From assembly GCF_022024055.1 (NCBI RefSeq), contig NZ_CP091788.1, positions 1,798,001 to 1,862,000 of the forward strand: DNA of 64,000 nucleotides. The letters are read 5' to 3'. Below are positions 47,024-54,720 of this stretch, one piece after another. The stretch is from Prevotella sp. E2-28. Lineage in GTDB: Bacteria > Bacteroidota > Bacteroidia > Bacteroidales > Bacteroidaceae. The notes beneath the pieces are model-generated. The model was not told the DNA's origin. It made no database searches and saw nothing but the letters and a program-made list of their open reading frames with translations. Position 1 is the first letter of the stretch. Every line of letters begins with the position of its first letter. The position numbers were made by a program, and so were the translations under genes.

Positions 47024-48763
47024 TTATTCTGCAACTACCTCAAAGTCATCAAAGGCCATTCGCTCTCCTGAGGCCAAACGGTCGGCATCGAACTTGAGGA
47101 TACGTGCCTTGGTTGTTGGAAACTTGATAGTCTGCCATATGGGATTGTTCACGATATTTGAGAACTCGCCTGAAGCAAGCTTTGTCCAGTTTGTCCAGTC
47201 GGAGGAAGCCCAAAGGGTGTAGTGTGTCACAGTGCCGTCTTTTGTGTTCTGCGGAGGCAGGTAACGGAAGGAGCTGATGGTCTGTTCTGTGTCCCAGTCA
47301 ATCATCATCTGACGAGGGTTGCTGAAGAAGTAGTGCAGGTTGCTGCTGCGCTTCTCGCCGCTATCGGGGATATCGTCTGTCAGTTCTGGAGCCAGATAGA
47401 CGGATGTGCGCTTTATGATGGGCTCACACTTGGAGTCGGTGACGGTGAAGCGTAGCTTTGTGGCATTGACGGTAGGGAAACAGATGATGCGTCGATGACC
47501 GATGGTGGTCAGACCGTCGGAGCCTTCAACGAGTGCATCCTTCAGCGGTTGCCACTTTCCGTCGACAAGAGCCTCCAGCGAAAACTTTTTTACCCGTTGG
47601 CCGTATTGGATATCTTCCTCGGCTACGAAACGATTGAATGGCGTGGGTTTCTGGAATTCAACAAGTGTCACATTACCCTGTGTCTTTACCTTGGCATTCT
47701 TTGCAAGGTCGGTCTTAAACACCTCGTCAATCATTTTCTTAAAGGCAATGCCGCGAAGGCTGTCGTTGGGATGAATGCGACCGTTAGGCGCTATGGGGAA
47801 GTTAAGCAGCAGGGTGGAGTTGCGGCCCACCGATTTATAATAGGTATCCATCAGTTTTGACAGACTCTTCACGTGCTCGTTCTCCGTCTCGTGATAGAAC
47901 CAGCCTGGGCGTATACTGGTATTGGTCTCGCCGGGCACCCACGAGTCGCCGTTCTCCAGGCCGTAGTGTAGCATGGGCCACGTCACCTCGCCATCCTTGT
48001 TCAGCAGACTCCAGTTGGTCTCGCCCACATTACCGGCCTCCGTACCCACCCATCGCAGGTCGCCGCGGTCGCTGCCGTCGTTCCATATCAAGCATTTGGG
48101 CTGCAGCTCACGGATCATCTTGTACGTCTCGGGCCACTCATAATAGGTGGTACGGTCAATCTTGCGCGTCTCGTTGGCACCGCCATACCAGCCGTCACCG
48201 CCATTGGCACCGTCGAACCACACCTCGAATATCTCACCGTAGTTGGTCAGCAGTTCACGCAGCTGGTTGCGGAAATAGGTCACATATGCAGGCCGGCCAT
48301 ATTCCGGGTGATTCCTGTCCCAGGGCGAGAGATAGACGGCGAACTCCAGTCCTTCCTCTCGACAGGCATCGGCCAGTTCGCGCACCACATCGCCCTTCCC
48401 GTTCTTCCACGGCGTGTTCTTCACGGAGTACTCGGTGTATTCACTCGGCCACATGCAGAAACCGCAGTGATGCTTAGCCGTAAAAATTATGCCCTTCATA
48501 CCAGCCTGCTTGCATACGCGAGCCCACTGCCGGCAGTCCAGGTCAGAGGGGTTGAACAATTCCAGCGCCTCGTTCCCGAATCCCCATTCCTGATCCGTGT
48601 ATGTGTTCAGCGAGTAATGAATGAAGGCATACATCTCCATATCCTGCCACCGCAGTTGATTCTCCGTTGGCACAGGCCCACAAAGCTCCTCTTGCGCTTG
48701 AGCCGCCATTAACATCATGGACATCAATAATGTGACAGCTATCTGTTTACAAAAATTTGTCAT
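47024..48763 (-). CDS. GH29 alpha-L-fucosidase with C-terminal discoidin-like domain
   Basis: The enzyme removes alpha-L-fucose from glycans. The 579-residue product has a signal peptide (to about residue 23), the GH29 barrel (about 35-350; GIIFTAKHHCGFCMWPSEY and the nucleophile aspartate in FEVWFDGANGGDGW) and a C-terminal beta domain (about 480-578) of the F5/8 type that may bind carbohydrate. It is a lone gene, not next to SusC/SusD genes, and uses its own promoter. Confidence 0.93.
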   Translation of the reverse strand: MTNFCKQIAVTLLMSMMLMAAQAQEELCGPVPTENQLRWQDMEMYAFIHYSLNTYTDQEWGFGNEALELFNPSDLDCRQWARVCKQAGMKGIIFTAKHHCGFCMWPSEYTEYSVKNTPWKNGKGDVVRELADACREEGLEFAVYLSPWDRNHPEYGRPAYVTYFRNQLRELLTNYGEIFEVWFDGANGGDGWYGGANETRKIDRTTYYEWPETYKMIRELQPKCLIWNDGSDRGDLRWVGTEAGNVGETNWSLLNKDGEVTWPMLHYGLENGDSWVPGETNTSIRPGWFYHETENEHVKSLSKLMDTYYKSVGRNSTLLLNFPIAPNGRIHPNDSLRGIAFKKMIDEVFKTDLAKNAKVKTQGNVTLVEFQKPTPFNRFVAEEDIQYGQRVKKFSLEALVDGKWQPLKDALVEGSDGLTTIGHRRIICFPTVNATKLRFTVTDSKCEPIIKRTSVYLAPELTDDIPDSGEKRSSNLHYFFSNPRQMMIDWDTEQTISSFRYLPPQNTKDGTVTHYTLWASSDWTNWTKLASGEFSNIVNNPIWQTIKFPTTKARILKFDADRLASGERMAFDDFEVVAE

Positions 48764-48781
48764 AGGTCTGTATTTTGGCTA

Positions 48782-48789
48782 CAAAGTTA
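48782..48789 (-). promoter_or_regulatory. -7 box of the fucosidase promoter
   Basis: On the minus strand this reads TAACTTTG, 18 bp upstream of the fucosidase start. Confidence 0.6.
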
Positions 48790-48854
48790 CGAATAAAAAA
48801 ATTAAAAAGAGAGCCTGGCTCTACTTATTTGAAGATTATTTTCTTTCCGCCATC

Positions 48855-48968
48855 CTTCTGCCATCTTACATCATACATCTTTCCTCCCTACCACGTCCAT
48901 ATAGACGTATTTGTATTATTGCTGCGCTGCTGTGTGTTGCGATTGCCGAAGTAGTCGTAAGACGAGGT
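48855..48968. repeat. Gene-tail repeat, copy 1 (of three)
   Basis: About 114 bp similar to 49657-49836 and 50180-50329. The shared core runs from TCCCTACCACGTCC to GAAGTAGTCGTA. Read on the minus strand it encodes SYDYFGNRNTQQRS and then NNTNTSIWTW plus a stop, the C-terminus of a lost protein. Confidence 0.8.
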
Positions 48969-49042
48969 AGATGAGCCTTGTGTCTGACCATATTGGTCAC
49001 GATAGGTCGTAGTAGTATTGCCGAAATAATCCGTTGATCTGG
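48888..49042 (-). pseudogene. 3' fragment of a lost secreted protein gene fused to a duplicated promoter
   Basis: The minus-strand frame encodes RSTDYFGNTTTTYRDQYGQ and continues with a second DYFGN repeat to the tail NTSIWTW and a TAG stop at 48888-48890. Upstream it runs directly into the 85-bp repeat copy 2, which supplies a -7 box but no proper start region. I read it as a gene whose body was deleted so that only promoter and 3' end remain. A start at ATG 49091 inside the repeat would give a 67-residue protein, so expression of a small peptide cannot be excluded. The protein family is not recognised. Confidence 0.5.
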
Positions 49043-49127
49043 TAAAAGTTAATAACTGCTGCAAAGATAAATCATTTTCATCAAACAGCAAAATAGGAAA
49101 TCCCTATTCTTTCGTAGGAATTCCCTA
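49043..49127. repeat. 85-bp perfect repeat, copy 2
   Basis: Identical to 46839-46923, same orientation. Its minus-strand -7 box (CAAAGATA on the plus strand at 49062-49069) points toward the gene-tail pseudogene. Confidence 0.9.
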
Positions 49128-49157
49128 TCGCTGATATACTTTTGAAAACACCTAACC

Positions 49158-49335
49158 ACCTACCATCACGGGCCTGAAACATCGATGTATAAAGGCTTTG
49201 AGGCATGGTAGGTGTTGCCGAAACACCTACCATACACCTACCATATATCAGATTGGTGTACAAATTACAATCATGGTAGGTCTTATGGTAGGTGTATGGT
49301 AGGTCTTTGGTAGGTGTTTGAATAAGACCTACCAT
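49158..49335. repeat. Nine ACCTACCAT/ATGGTAGGT words in both orientations
   Basis: ACCTACCAT occurs at 49158, 49225, 49236 and 49327; ATGGTAGGT at 49205, 49273, 49285 and 49296, with TTGGTAGGT at 49307. Spacing is 11-12 bp within clusters. The arrangement looks like iterons or a protein-binding array. An 84-residue minus-strand frame over the region has no family likeness and I do not call it. Confidence 0.6.
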
Positions 49336-49417
49336 GTTTAAACGTTTGTATATCAGAAGGTTATCGTAAAAATGTTAGGTCTTTGCTTATTTCTAGAAAA
49401 TGCCCTGTTCTGAGTAA

Positions 49418-49575
49418 TAAGTGCCCAACATAAATTCGTAAGTGCCCAACTTATAATCATAAGTGTCGAGTTTATAATCATAACTCGGCCACTTATGGAC
49501 CGTAACTACGTCACTTACGGGTCGTGAACACGTCACTCGCGGGTCTTGAATACGTCACTCGCGGCTCGTGAACAG
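49418..49575. repeat. Degenerate 21-22-bp tandem array (seven units)
   Basis: Units start at 49418, 49439, 49460, 49481, 49503, 49525 and 49547, with a partial eighth at 49569. Early units read TAAGTGCCCAAC plus an AT-rich half, later ones TGAACACGTCACTCGCGGGT. Units drift steadily along the array. There is no spacer-repeat alternation, so it is not CRISPR. Confidence 0.6.
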
Positions 49576-49656
49576 CCTTGTTGTGGAGTATGATTAGGCA
49601 AGAAGCAAGTTTGATGAACCCTTTTTTCATTGAATTATTTTGGTAGTTTTGAAAAA

Positions 49657-49836
49657 CTTCTGCCATTTTACATCATACATCTTTCCTCCCTACCACGTCC
49701 ATATAGACGTATTTGTATTATTGCTGCGCTGCTGCGTGTTGCGATTGCCGAAGTAGTCGTAGGATGAAGTGGGGTGAGTATAGGGAAATGTTAATTTTGA
49801 AATATTTGTCCCATATAGTCTGTAATATCAATTTAT
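49657..49836. repeat. Gene-tail repeat, copy 2
   Basis: It shares 49657-49760 with copy 1 and about 49684-49836 with copy 3, including the AT-rich 3' part ATGTTAATTTTGAAATATTT and GTCTGTAATATCAATTTA that copy 1 lacks. The minus-strand tail codon stop is at 49690-49692. Confidence 0.8.
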
Positions 49837-49841
49837 ATAAG

Positions 49842-49946
49842 ATGAAGGTAAACCGCGAGGAGATGAAACTTGTCAACTTCATCACAGCCACCCGCAGAAC
49901 TGACAAGAAGGAATTCAACGGCAAGCGATACATCAAGATACAATAA
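49842..49946 (+). CDS. Possible 34-residue basic peptide
   Basis: A short frame from ATG 49842 to TAA 49944-49946 encodes a Lys/Arg-rich peptide beginning MKVNREEMKLVNFITATRR and ending GKRYIKIQ. It begins right after the copy 2 repeat and is followed at once by a terminator-like hairpin, which suggests a small expressed gene or the surviving end of a larger one. No family is recognised. Confidence 0.3.
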   Translation: MKVNREEMKLVNFITATRRTDKKEFNGKRYIKIQ

Positions 49947-49947
49947 A

Positions 49948-49970
49948 AGCTGGTCAACTCGTGACCAGCT
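49948..49970. terminator. Terminator-like hairpin after the 34-residue frame
   Basis: A perfect 9-bp stem (49948-49956 with 49962-49970) with a 5-nt loop, flanked by AAAA on the left and CTATATTTG on the right. Confidence 0.55.
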
Positions 49971-50179
49971 CTATATTTGAGTGAAAGAAACCAAGCGGCA
50001 AGGTCGAATTGCTCATCATCACGCAGATGCCACCGTTCCGCACATCGTGGCTCTACTTGGCTTCTCCTTTCACGCTGCAAAGATAGGTATTTTTTTCTTA
50101 AAGTTCCAATTTTTGGCGCATATTTTGCTTTAGAATCCATTTTGTTCCAAGCTTTTCGTACCTTTGCACATTCTATTCA
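49971..50179. other. Gap with two divergent promoter boxes, no clear gene
   Basis: CAAAGATA at 50078-50085 is a minus-strand -7 box (TATCTTTG) and TACCTTTG at 50159-50166 is a plus-strand one. No frame in the stretch looks like a known protein. Copy 3 of the gene-tail repeat begins just after the second box. Confidence 0.45.
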
Positions 50180-50329
50180 TTCCCTACCACGTCCAGATAG
50201 ACGTGTTTGTATTATTGCTTCGCTGCTGCGTGTTGCGATTGCCGAAGTAGTCGTAGGATGAGGTGGGGTGAGTATGAGGAAATGTTAATTTTGAAATATT
50301 TCTACCAAATAGTCTGTAATATCAATTTA
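50180..50329. repeat. Gene-tail repeat, copy 3
   Basis: About 150 bp closely similar to copy 2, with a few substitutions (for example GTCCAGATAGACGTG against GTCCATATAGACGTA). It again encodes the NTSIWTW tail on the minus strand, with the stop at 50184-50186, and it abuts the promoter of the ssp operon. Confidence 0.8.
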
Positions 50330-50335
50330 ATTTAC

Positions 50336-50343
50336 TAACTTTG
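50336..50343 (+). promoter_or_regulatory. -7 box of the ssp operon promoter
   Basis: TAACTTTG matches the Bacteroidetes consensus and is the last such box before sspB, 281 bp upstream of its ATG, giving an unusually long leader. No TTTG lies at the expected -33 spacing. Confidence 0.55.
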
Positions 50344-50442
50344 CAGATGCATTGTGGCAACAACCCATCCAAAGAGAGGGTGGGGGCTACGGTGCAGGAT
50401 TTTCGTGGGACAGAAATTAGAGTATTCAAATTTCGATAGAGC

Positions 50443-50567
50443 TTACACTCAAATAGTCGGCAAAACTAATATTGACACAGCTCTGCGGGATTCGGGATAC
50501 GCCTGTATAGGCGTACCCTTTCCTTGTGTAATGTGTCATAGCCTGTTTGCCGACGGCTAGAGTGTAA
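50443..50567 (+). ncRNA. Structured leader RNA upstream of the ssp operon (candidate)
   Basis: Two arms pair over 100 nt: TTACACTC (50443-50450) with GAGTGTAA (50560-50567), and GTCGGCAAA (50456-50464) with TTTGCCGAC (50546-50554). Inside is a hairpin GGG-A-TACGCC (50494-50503) with GGCGTACCC (50510-50518), loop of 6, one bulge. Together they predict a closed multi-part fold between the promoter and sspB. It could be a cis-regulatory leader, an attenuator or a free small RNA; I recognise no known riboswitch family. No reverse transcriptase is nearby, so it is not a retron. Confidence 0.45.
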
Positions 50568-50624
50568 ATGCATAAGGGATGAGGGTGCGCTTTCTTTTTC
50601 CCCTAACTTTAATAACTTAAAACA

Positions 50625-51509
50625 ATGAGTGCTATAAATAAAGCAAAAGGCGTGAAATACACTTTTTCTGGGCACGAGTCGTTTCCTTGCAAGTCGCTTT
50701 GGCTAAAGAAAGGGTATGATTTCGTTGTGGCAGGAAATGACTTCAATAGTCCTGAGGCTGTGATTGGACTGGGTGTTGGAAAGAACATGGTTGCGTCCAT
50801 CCGATTCTGGTTGAAGGCTTTCGGTATTACTGAGAATGATGAGATAACATGGCTTGGCAATTACCTCTTCGATGAAAACAAGGGTAAAGACAAGTATATT
50901 GAAGATATTGCCACGTTGTGGTTGCTGCACTTCAATTTAGTTTTCTCTGAGGAAGCAACACTTTACAAGATGTTCTTTTGTGGTGTTCAGCGCGAGCGTA
51001 CACATTTTGAGAGGGAGCAGGTGCTGACATTCGTGAAACTGAGAATGGTGGAAGCGAATAAAATGACGCTGTTCAATGCCAATACGGTGAAGAAGGATAT
51101 TGCTGTGCTACTTCAAAACTACACGCTGCCTCGCAAAGCACAATCCAATGAAGATTTCTCATCATTGCTGATTGATCTTGACTTAATTCGCCAGAGTTCA
51201 GAAGGTAAGGGATACTACTTCAATGTTGATGGCAAGCGTAAGGTAACAAATGAGATTTTCCTTTATGGTCTTCTGAAACTGAAGGAGCAAGAGGGTGATA
51301 ATACCATATCTTTCGATACTATTCATGAAAGAGTTGGACTTGTATTCTGTATGCAGGATTTTGAGACCATCGAAATACTTAAACAGTTGGCCAATGATTA
51401 CAGCCAGTATCTTGCTTATAGTGATGTGGCTGGTATCAAACAAGTTCAGTTTATTAAGGACTTGGATGTTAAACAGGTATTAGACATTTATTATGGCAAA
51501 GACATTTAG
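50625..51509 (+). CDS. sspB: DUF4007 protein, SspB-like nickase of DNA phosphorothioation
   Basis: The 294-residue protein carries the DUF4007 pattern: YTFSGHESFPCKSLWLKKGYD (near residues 11-31, read with its last letter as a separate position), LGVGKNMVASIRFWLKAFG (about 49-67) and EDIATLWLLHFNLV (about 94-107). From family knowledge, DUF4007 proteins include SspB, the strand-nicking component of the SspABCD system that puts sulfur into one DNA strand. It is the first gene of the operon; its 3' end overlaps the next gene by 17 bp. The nickase role is inferred; no classical nuclease motif is obvious. Confidence 0.75.
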   Translation: MSAINKAKGVKYTFSGHESFPCKSLWLKKGYDFVVAGNDFNSPEAVIGLGVGKNMVASIRFWLKAFGITENDEITWLGNYLFDENKGKDKYIEDIATLWLLHFNLVFSEEATLYKMFFCGVQRERTHFEREQVLTFVKLRMVEANKMTLFNANTVKKDIAVLLQNYTLPRKAQSNEDFSSLLIDLDLIRQSSEGKGYYFNVDGKRKVTNEIFLYGLLKLKEQEGDNTISFDTIHERVGLVFCMQDFETIEILKQLANDYSQYLAYSDVAGIKQVQFIKDLDVKQVLDIYYGKDI

Positions 51510-54500
51510 TTTATCTGCAAACATAGAGAACGGCTTTGCCGAAGGGATGCAATACATGGTAACGCCAAATGCCCAGAATGCTATTCACAACATTGTGAAC
51601 GATTTCCGTACTGGCATTCATTCTTTCACTATCATTGGTTCATATGGCACAGGTAAGTCGAGTTTCCTGCTGGCTTTGGAGGCTGACTTGAAAAAGACAG
51701 GCAAGCAGAAGTATCTGCTGGATTCCAAGAACCTCTCTGATGCCAAGTCGTTTGAGATAATGAATATCGTGGGCGACTATGCAGAGATGACAACACTATT
51801 GAGTAGGGCCTTGAACGTGGAGGGTAATTCCACCAGCATTCTTGATAGTTTGAAAGATTATTATAATCAATGCCAGAAGAAAGGTAAATTCCTACTGATT
51901 GTTGTTGATGAGTTTGGTAAAGTGCTAGAACATGCCGCCAAGAACAATCCTGAAAAGGAATTGTATTTTCTACAGAAGCTCTCTGAGTTGGTGAATGTAC
52001 CCACTCGACAGATAATGCTTCTCACCACGCTACATCAGAACTTTGGAGCATATGCAAAAGGTCTAACAGAAGAGCAAGCTAACGAGTGGACAAAGGTAAA
52101 GGGACGTTTTAAAGAGATAACCTTTGTGGAGCCAGTTGAGCAGTTGTTGTATTTGGCATCAGCTCAATTAAAAGAACAAGGAAAGGTTAATGCTGCAGAT
52201 AATATTGAACCACTTTATGAACTGGCAAAAGAGACACGATATGTAGCGAAAGATTTCTCTATGGAAACAGCCAAACAACTATTCCCATTGGATCTCTTTT
52301 CTGCATACACTATTACTACGGCTATTCAACGATATGGTCAGAATGAACGTTCGCTTTTTACTTTCTTGGCTGCCAAAGGTACGAATTCAATTTCTGAGTT
52401 CGAACCAGCAGAGCATCTGACATACAACCTACAGAAGGTGTATGACTATGTGTTATACAACTTCTATTCTTATCTGAAAGATGCCAATGCAGACTCGATG
52501 AGCTGGAGCACTATTCAGGTTTCCATTGAGCGTGTAGAAGGCCAGAACTGGAGTTGCAATGAGGAAATGTTACAGGCTGTTCAGTTGGTGAAAGCCATTG
52601 GTCTGCTGAACCTCTTTGGTACAGCTGGATTCAAGCTCACAGAAAGGAACCTGACAGATTATGCTCGTGAGGCTATGGCGATCGATAATGCCAAAGAAAT
52701 TATTCAGAAACTTACTGCCAAGAAAATCATCCGTTTTGCTGCATATAAGGAGCGCTTGATGCTGTTTGAGGGAACTGACGTAGATCTCGAAGCCGAGATA
52801 CGTGAGGCTGGCATGATGGTATCACGCCCTGTTACTTTTGTGGATGAATTAAATGTGTTCTTCAATCGCAGAATTTCTCCAGTCAAGGCCCACTTCTATC
52901 AGAAAGGTACACCACGATTTTTTGATTACATGATTCGTGAAGAACCTTTGGATGCAGTACCTACTGGCGATACAGATGGCTACATCGAACTGATATTCTC
53001 TACGCACAAGAAGGCTTTAGAGGAAATCAAAAAGTTCAGTTCTGAAACTGATCATGCTCTGATATTTGCTTACTTCACTAATACGGAAGACATCATTGAC
53101 CACCTCTACAATATCAAGAAGTACATGTATCTGTTGGAGCGTGTGCTTGACAAGAACGATAGAGTGGCTGTTTCTGAAATCCAAAAGCTGAAGGAATACG
53201 AAGAGACCTTGCTCAACAAGGCCATCAGCGATAATCTCTTCTCATACAAGAAACGAGTTGTTTGGGTGTTTGCAGGAAAGGAACAGAAGGTTGAGTCGCA
53301 TCGTGACTTCAACCAGCTGCTTTCAAGAGTATGCGACCAAGTATACAGCAAAACGCCTGTGATGATTAATGAGTTATTCAATAAGCATAAGCTTAGTGGT
53401 ACGATTACTGCTGCTCGTAAGAGTTATCTGACCTATCTGACAGAGCATTATTCTGAGAATGGAATGGGCTTTCCGGAAGACAAATTCCCACCAGAGAAAA
53501 CCATCTATTCTTCGTTGCTTTTGAATACTGGTCTCCATCAGAATGGTGATTTCGCAAATGCGCCTACCAACAAGGGCTTCATGCCGTTGTGGAATGCTTG
53601 TGAGGATTTCCTGAAAAACTCAGAGAATAAGGCAAGGAAGATATCTGAGTTGATAAAGATACTATCTGCTCAGCCCTATAAGTTGAAGCAGGGATTCTTG
53701 GAGTTCTGGATTCCTACTTATTTATTCATTAAACGTCAGGATTTTGCGCTTTATGATGCATCAAAGGGCGCATTCATGCCTAATGTGAATATGGAATTTT
53801 TTGATTTGCTCCAGAAACATCCTGGTGATTTTGAAATCAAGAAGTATGCAGTTGATGGCGTAAAGTTGGACTTCTTTAATCAGTATCGACGTTTCGTTAA
53901 TCTGGGCGATGAGTTTACTATAACGAATACCAATTTCATTGAGACCATCAAACCATTCCTCAGTTTTTATGTACGTCTGGACGAATACACTAAGCATACT
54001 CGCAAGTTTGATCATGAGTCAACAATGAGGTTCCGTGATGTGTTGGCCAAAGCAAAAGATCCAGAGAAAGCTTTCTTTGAGGATTTACCAGAGGCTCTTG
54101 GCTTTACTCAGGAGAAACTGAAGCAAGAAGAGTTTATCAATGAATATGGTAAGATTATTCAGCGAGCTATCAGGGAACTGAGATCTTGTTACTCTCAACT
54201 GATTGATCGCATTGAGGCACGTCTGGTAGAAGAGTTTGGTTTGCAGAGCTATGACTATTCAGAATATATCGTTGAAGTGCGTGAGCGACTGGCCCATGTG
54301 AAAGATTATCTGCTAACAGGAAAACAGCGTGAGTTCTACCACCATGTGATGACAGAATATGACAATCGCATCCAATGGTATCAGTCAATATGCTACACTA
54401 TTCTCGAACAACGTCTTGATGCATTGAGGGATGAACAGGAAGATAAGCTGGCTGATGACTTGGTATATCTGTTCAGAGAATGTGAGAAGTACTCAGACAT

Positions 54501-54720
54501 ATCCCAAAAGGTGGGTGACTCTGATAAGAATGAGGCTTATTCTTTCGATATGGTGACGAATAAAGGAACCAGCGTAAGGACTCAGACATATGTGTTGCCC
54601 GAAAAAGATAAGTCTAAGGCAAAAGACCTGGAACAGAAAATCAGCAAACTGCTCTCAGGTGATAACAATATCGACGTTTGTACTCTGCTGTCGATACTTA
54701 ATAAGAAAATAAATAAATGA
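51493..54720 (+). CDS. sspC: Large P-loop ATPase, SspC-like
   Basis: The 1075-residue protein has an N-terminal P-loop domain: Walker A GSYGTGKSS at residues 49-57 and Walker B FLLIVVDEFGK at 133-143, followed by a long mostly helical region with no recognised domain. In SspBCD clusters the second gene encodes such a large ATPase, required for modification. The start ATG overlaps sspB, and its stop TGA overlaps the ATG of the next gene (ATGA), so the three are translationally coupled. It differs from BREX BrxC by context: no BREX methylase or PglZ gene is present. Confidence 0.72.
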   Translation: MAKTFSLSANIENGFAEGMQYMVTPNAQNAIHNIVNDFRTGIHSFTIIGSYGTGKSSFLLALEADLKKTGKQKYLLDSKNLSDAKSFEIMNIVGDYAEMTTLLSRALNVEGNSTSILDSLKDYYNQCQKKGKFLLIVVDEFGKVLEHAAKNNPEKELYFLQKLSELVNVPTRQIMLLTTLHQNFGAYAKGLTEEQANEWTKVKGRFKEITFVEPVEQLLYLASAQLKEQGKVNAADNIEPLYELAKETRYVAKDFSMETAKQLFPLDLFSAYTITTAIQRYGQNERSLFTFLAAKGTNSISEFEPAEHLTYNLQKVYDYVLYNFYSYLKDANADSMSWSTIQVSIERVEGQNWSCNEEMLQAVQLVKAIGLLNLFGTAGFKLTERNLTDYAREAMAIDNAKEIIQKLTAKKIIRFAAYKERLMLFEGTDVDLEAEIREAGMMVSRPVTFVDELNVFFNRRISPVKAHFYQKGTPRFFDYMIREEPLDAVPTGDTDGYIELIFSTHKKALEEIKKFSSETDHALIFAYFTNTEDIIDHLYNIKKYMYLLERVLDKNDRVAVSEIQKLKEYEETLLNKAISDNLFSYKKRVVWVFAGKEQKVESHRDFNQLLSRVCDQVYSKTPVMINELFNKHKLSGTITAARKSYLTYLTEHYSENGMGFPEDKFPPEKTIYSSLLLNTGLHQNGDFANAPTNKGFMPLWNACEDFLKNSENKARKISELIKILSAQPYKLKQGFLEFWIPTYLFIKRQDFALYDASKGAFMPNVNMEFFDLLQKHPGDFEIKKYAVDGVKLDFFNQYRRFVNLGDEFTITNTNFIETIKPFLSFYVRLDEYTKHTRKFDHESTMRFRDVLAKAKDPEKAFFEDLPEALGFTQEKLKQEEFINEYGKIIQRAIRELRSCYSQLIDRIEARLVEEFGLQSYDYSEYIVEVRERLAHVKDYLLTGKQREFYHHVMTEYDNRIQWYQSICYTILEQRLDALRDEQEDKLADDLVYLFRECEKYSDISQKVGDSDKNEAYSFDMVTNKGTSVRTQTYVLPEKDKSKAKDLEQKISKLLSGDNNIDVCTLLSILNKKINK

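Noticed and set aside
49081..49335. 84-residue minus-strand gene over the ACCTACCAT words
   Set aside because: Its residues follow the repeat rather than any family, and it ends within the 85-bp repeat.
49418..49575. CRISPR array
   Set aside because: Units are contiguous and drift in sequence, with no constant repeat and unique spacers, and no cas genes lie nearby.
50344..50624. Retron non-coding RNA
   Set aside because: The inverted arms are suggestive, but no reverse transcriptase gene is present in the operon or the window.
48764..50624. tRNA gene as integration target
   Set aside because: No cloverleaf or T-loop sequence was found in the gap on either strand.
51493..54720. BREX BrxC ATPase
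   Set aside because: The size and P-loop fit loosely, but there is no PglX methylase, PglZ or BrxL gene, while DUF4007 and PAPS-reductase genes point to Ssp.
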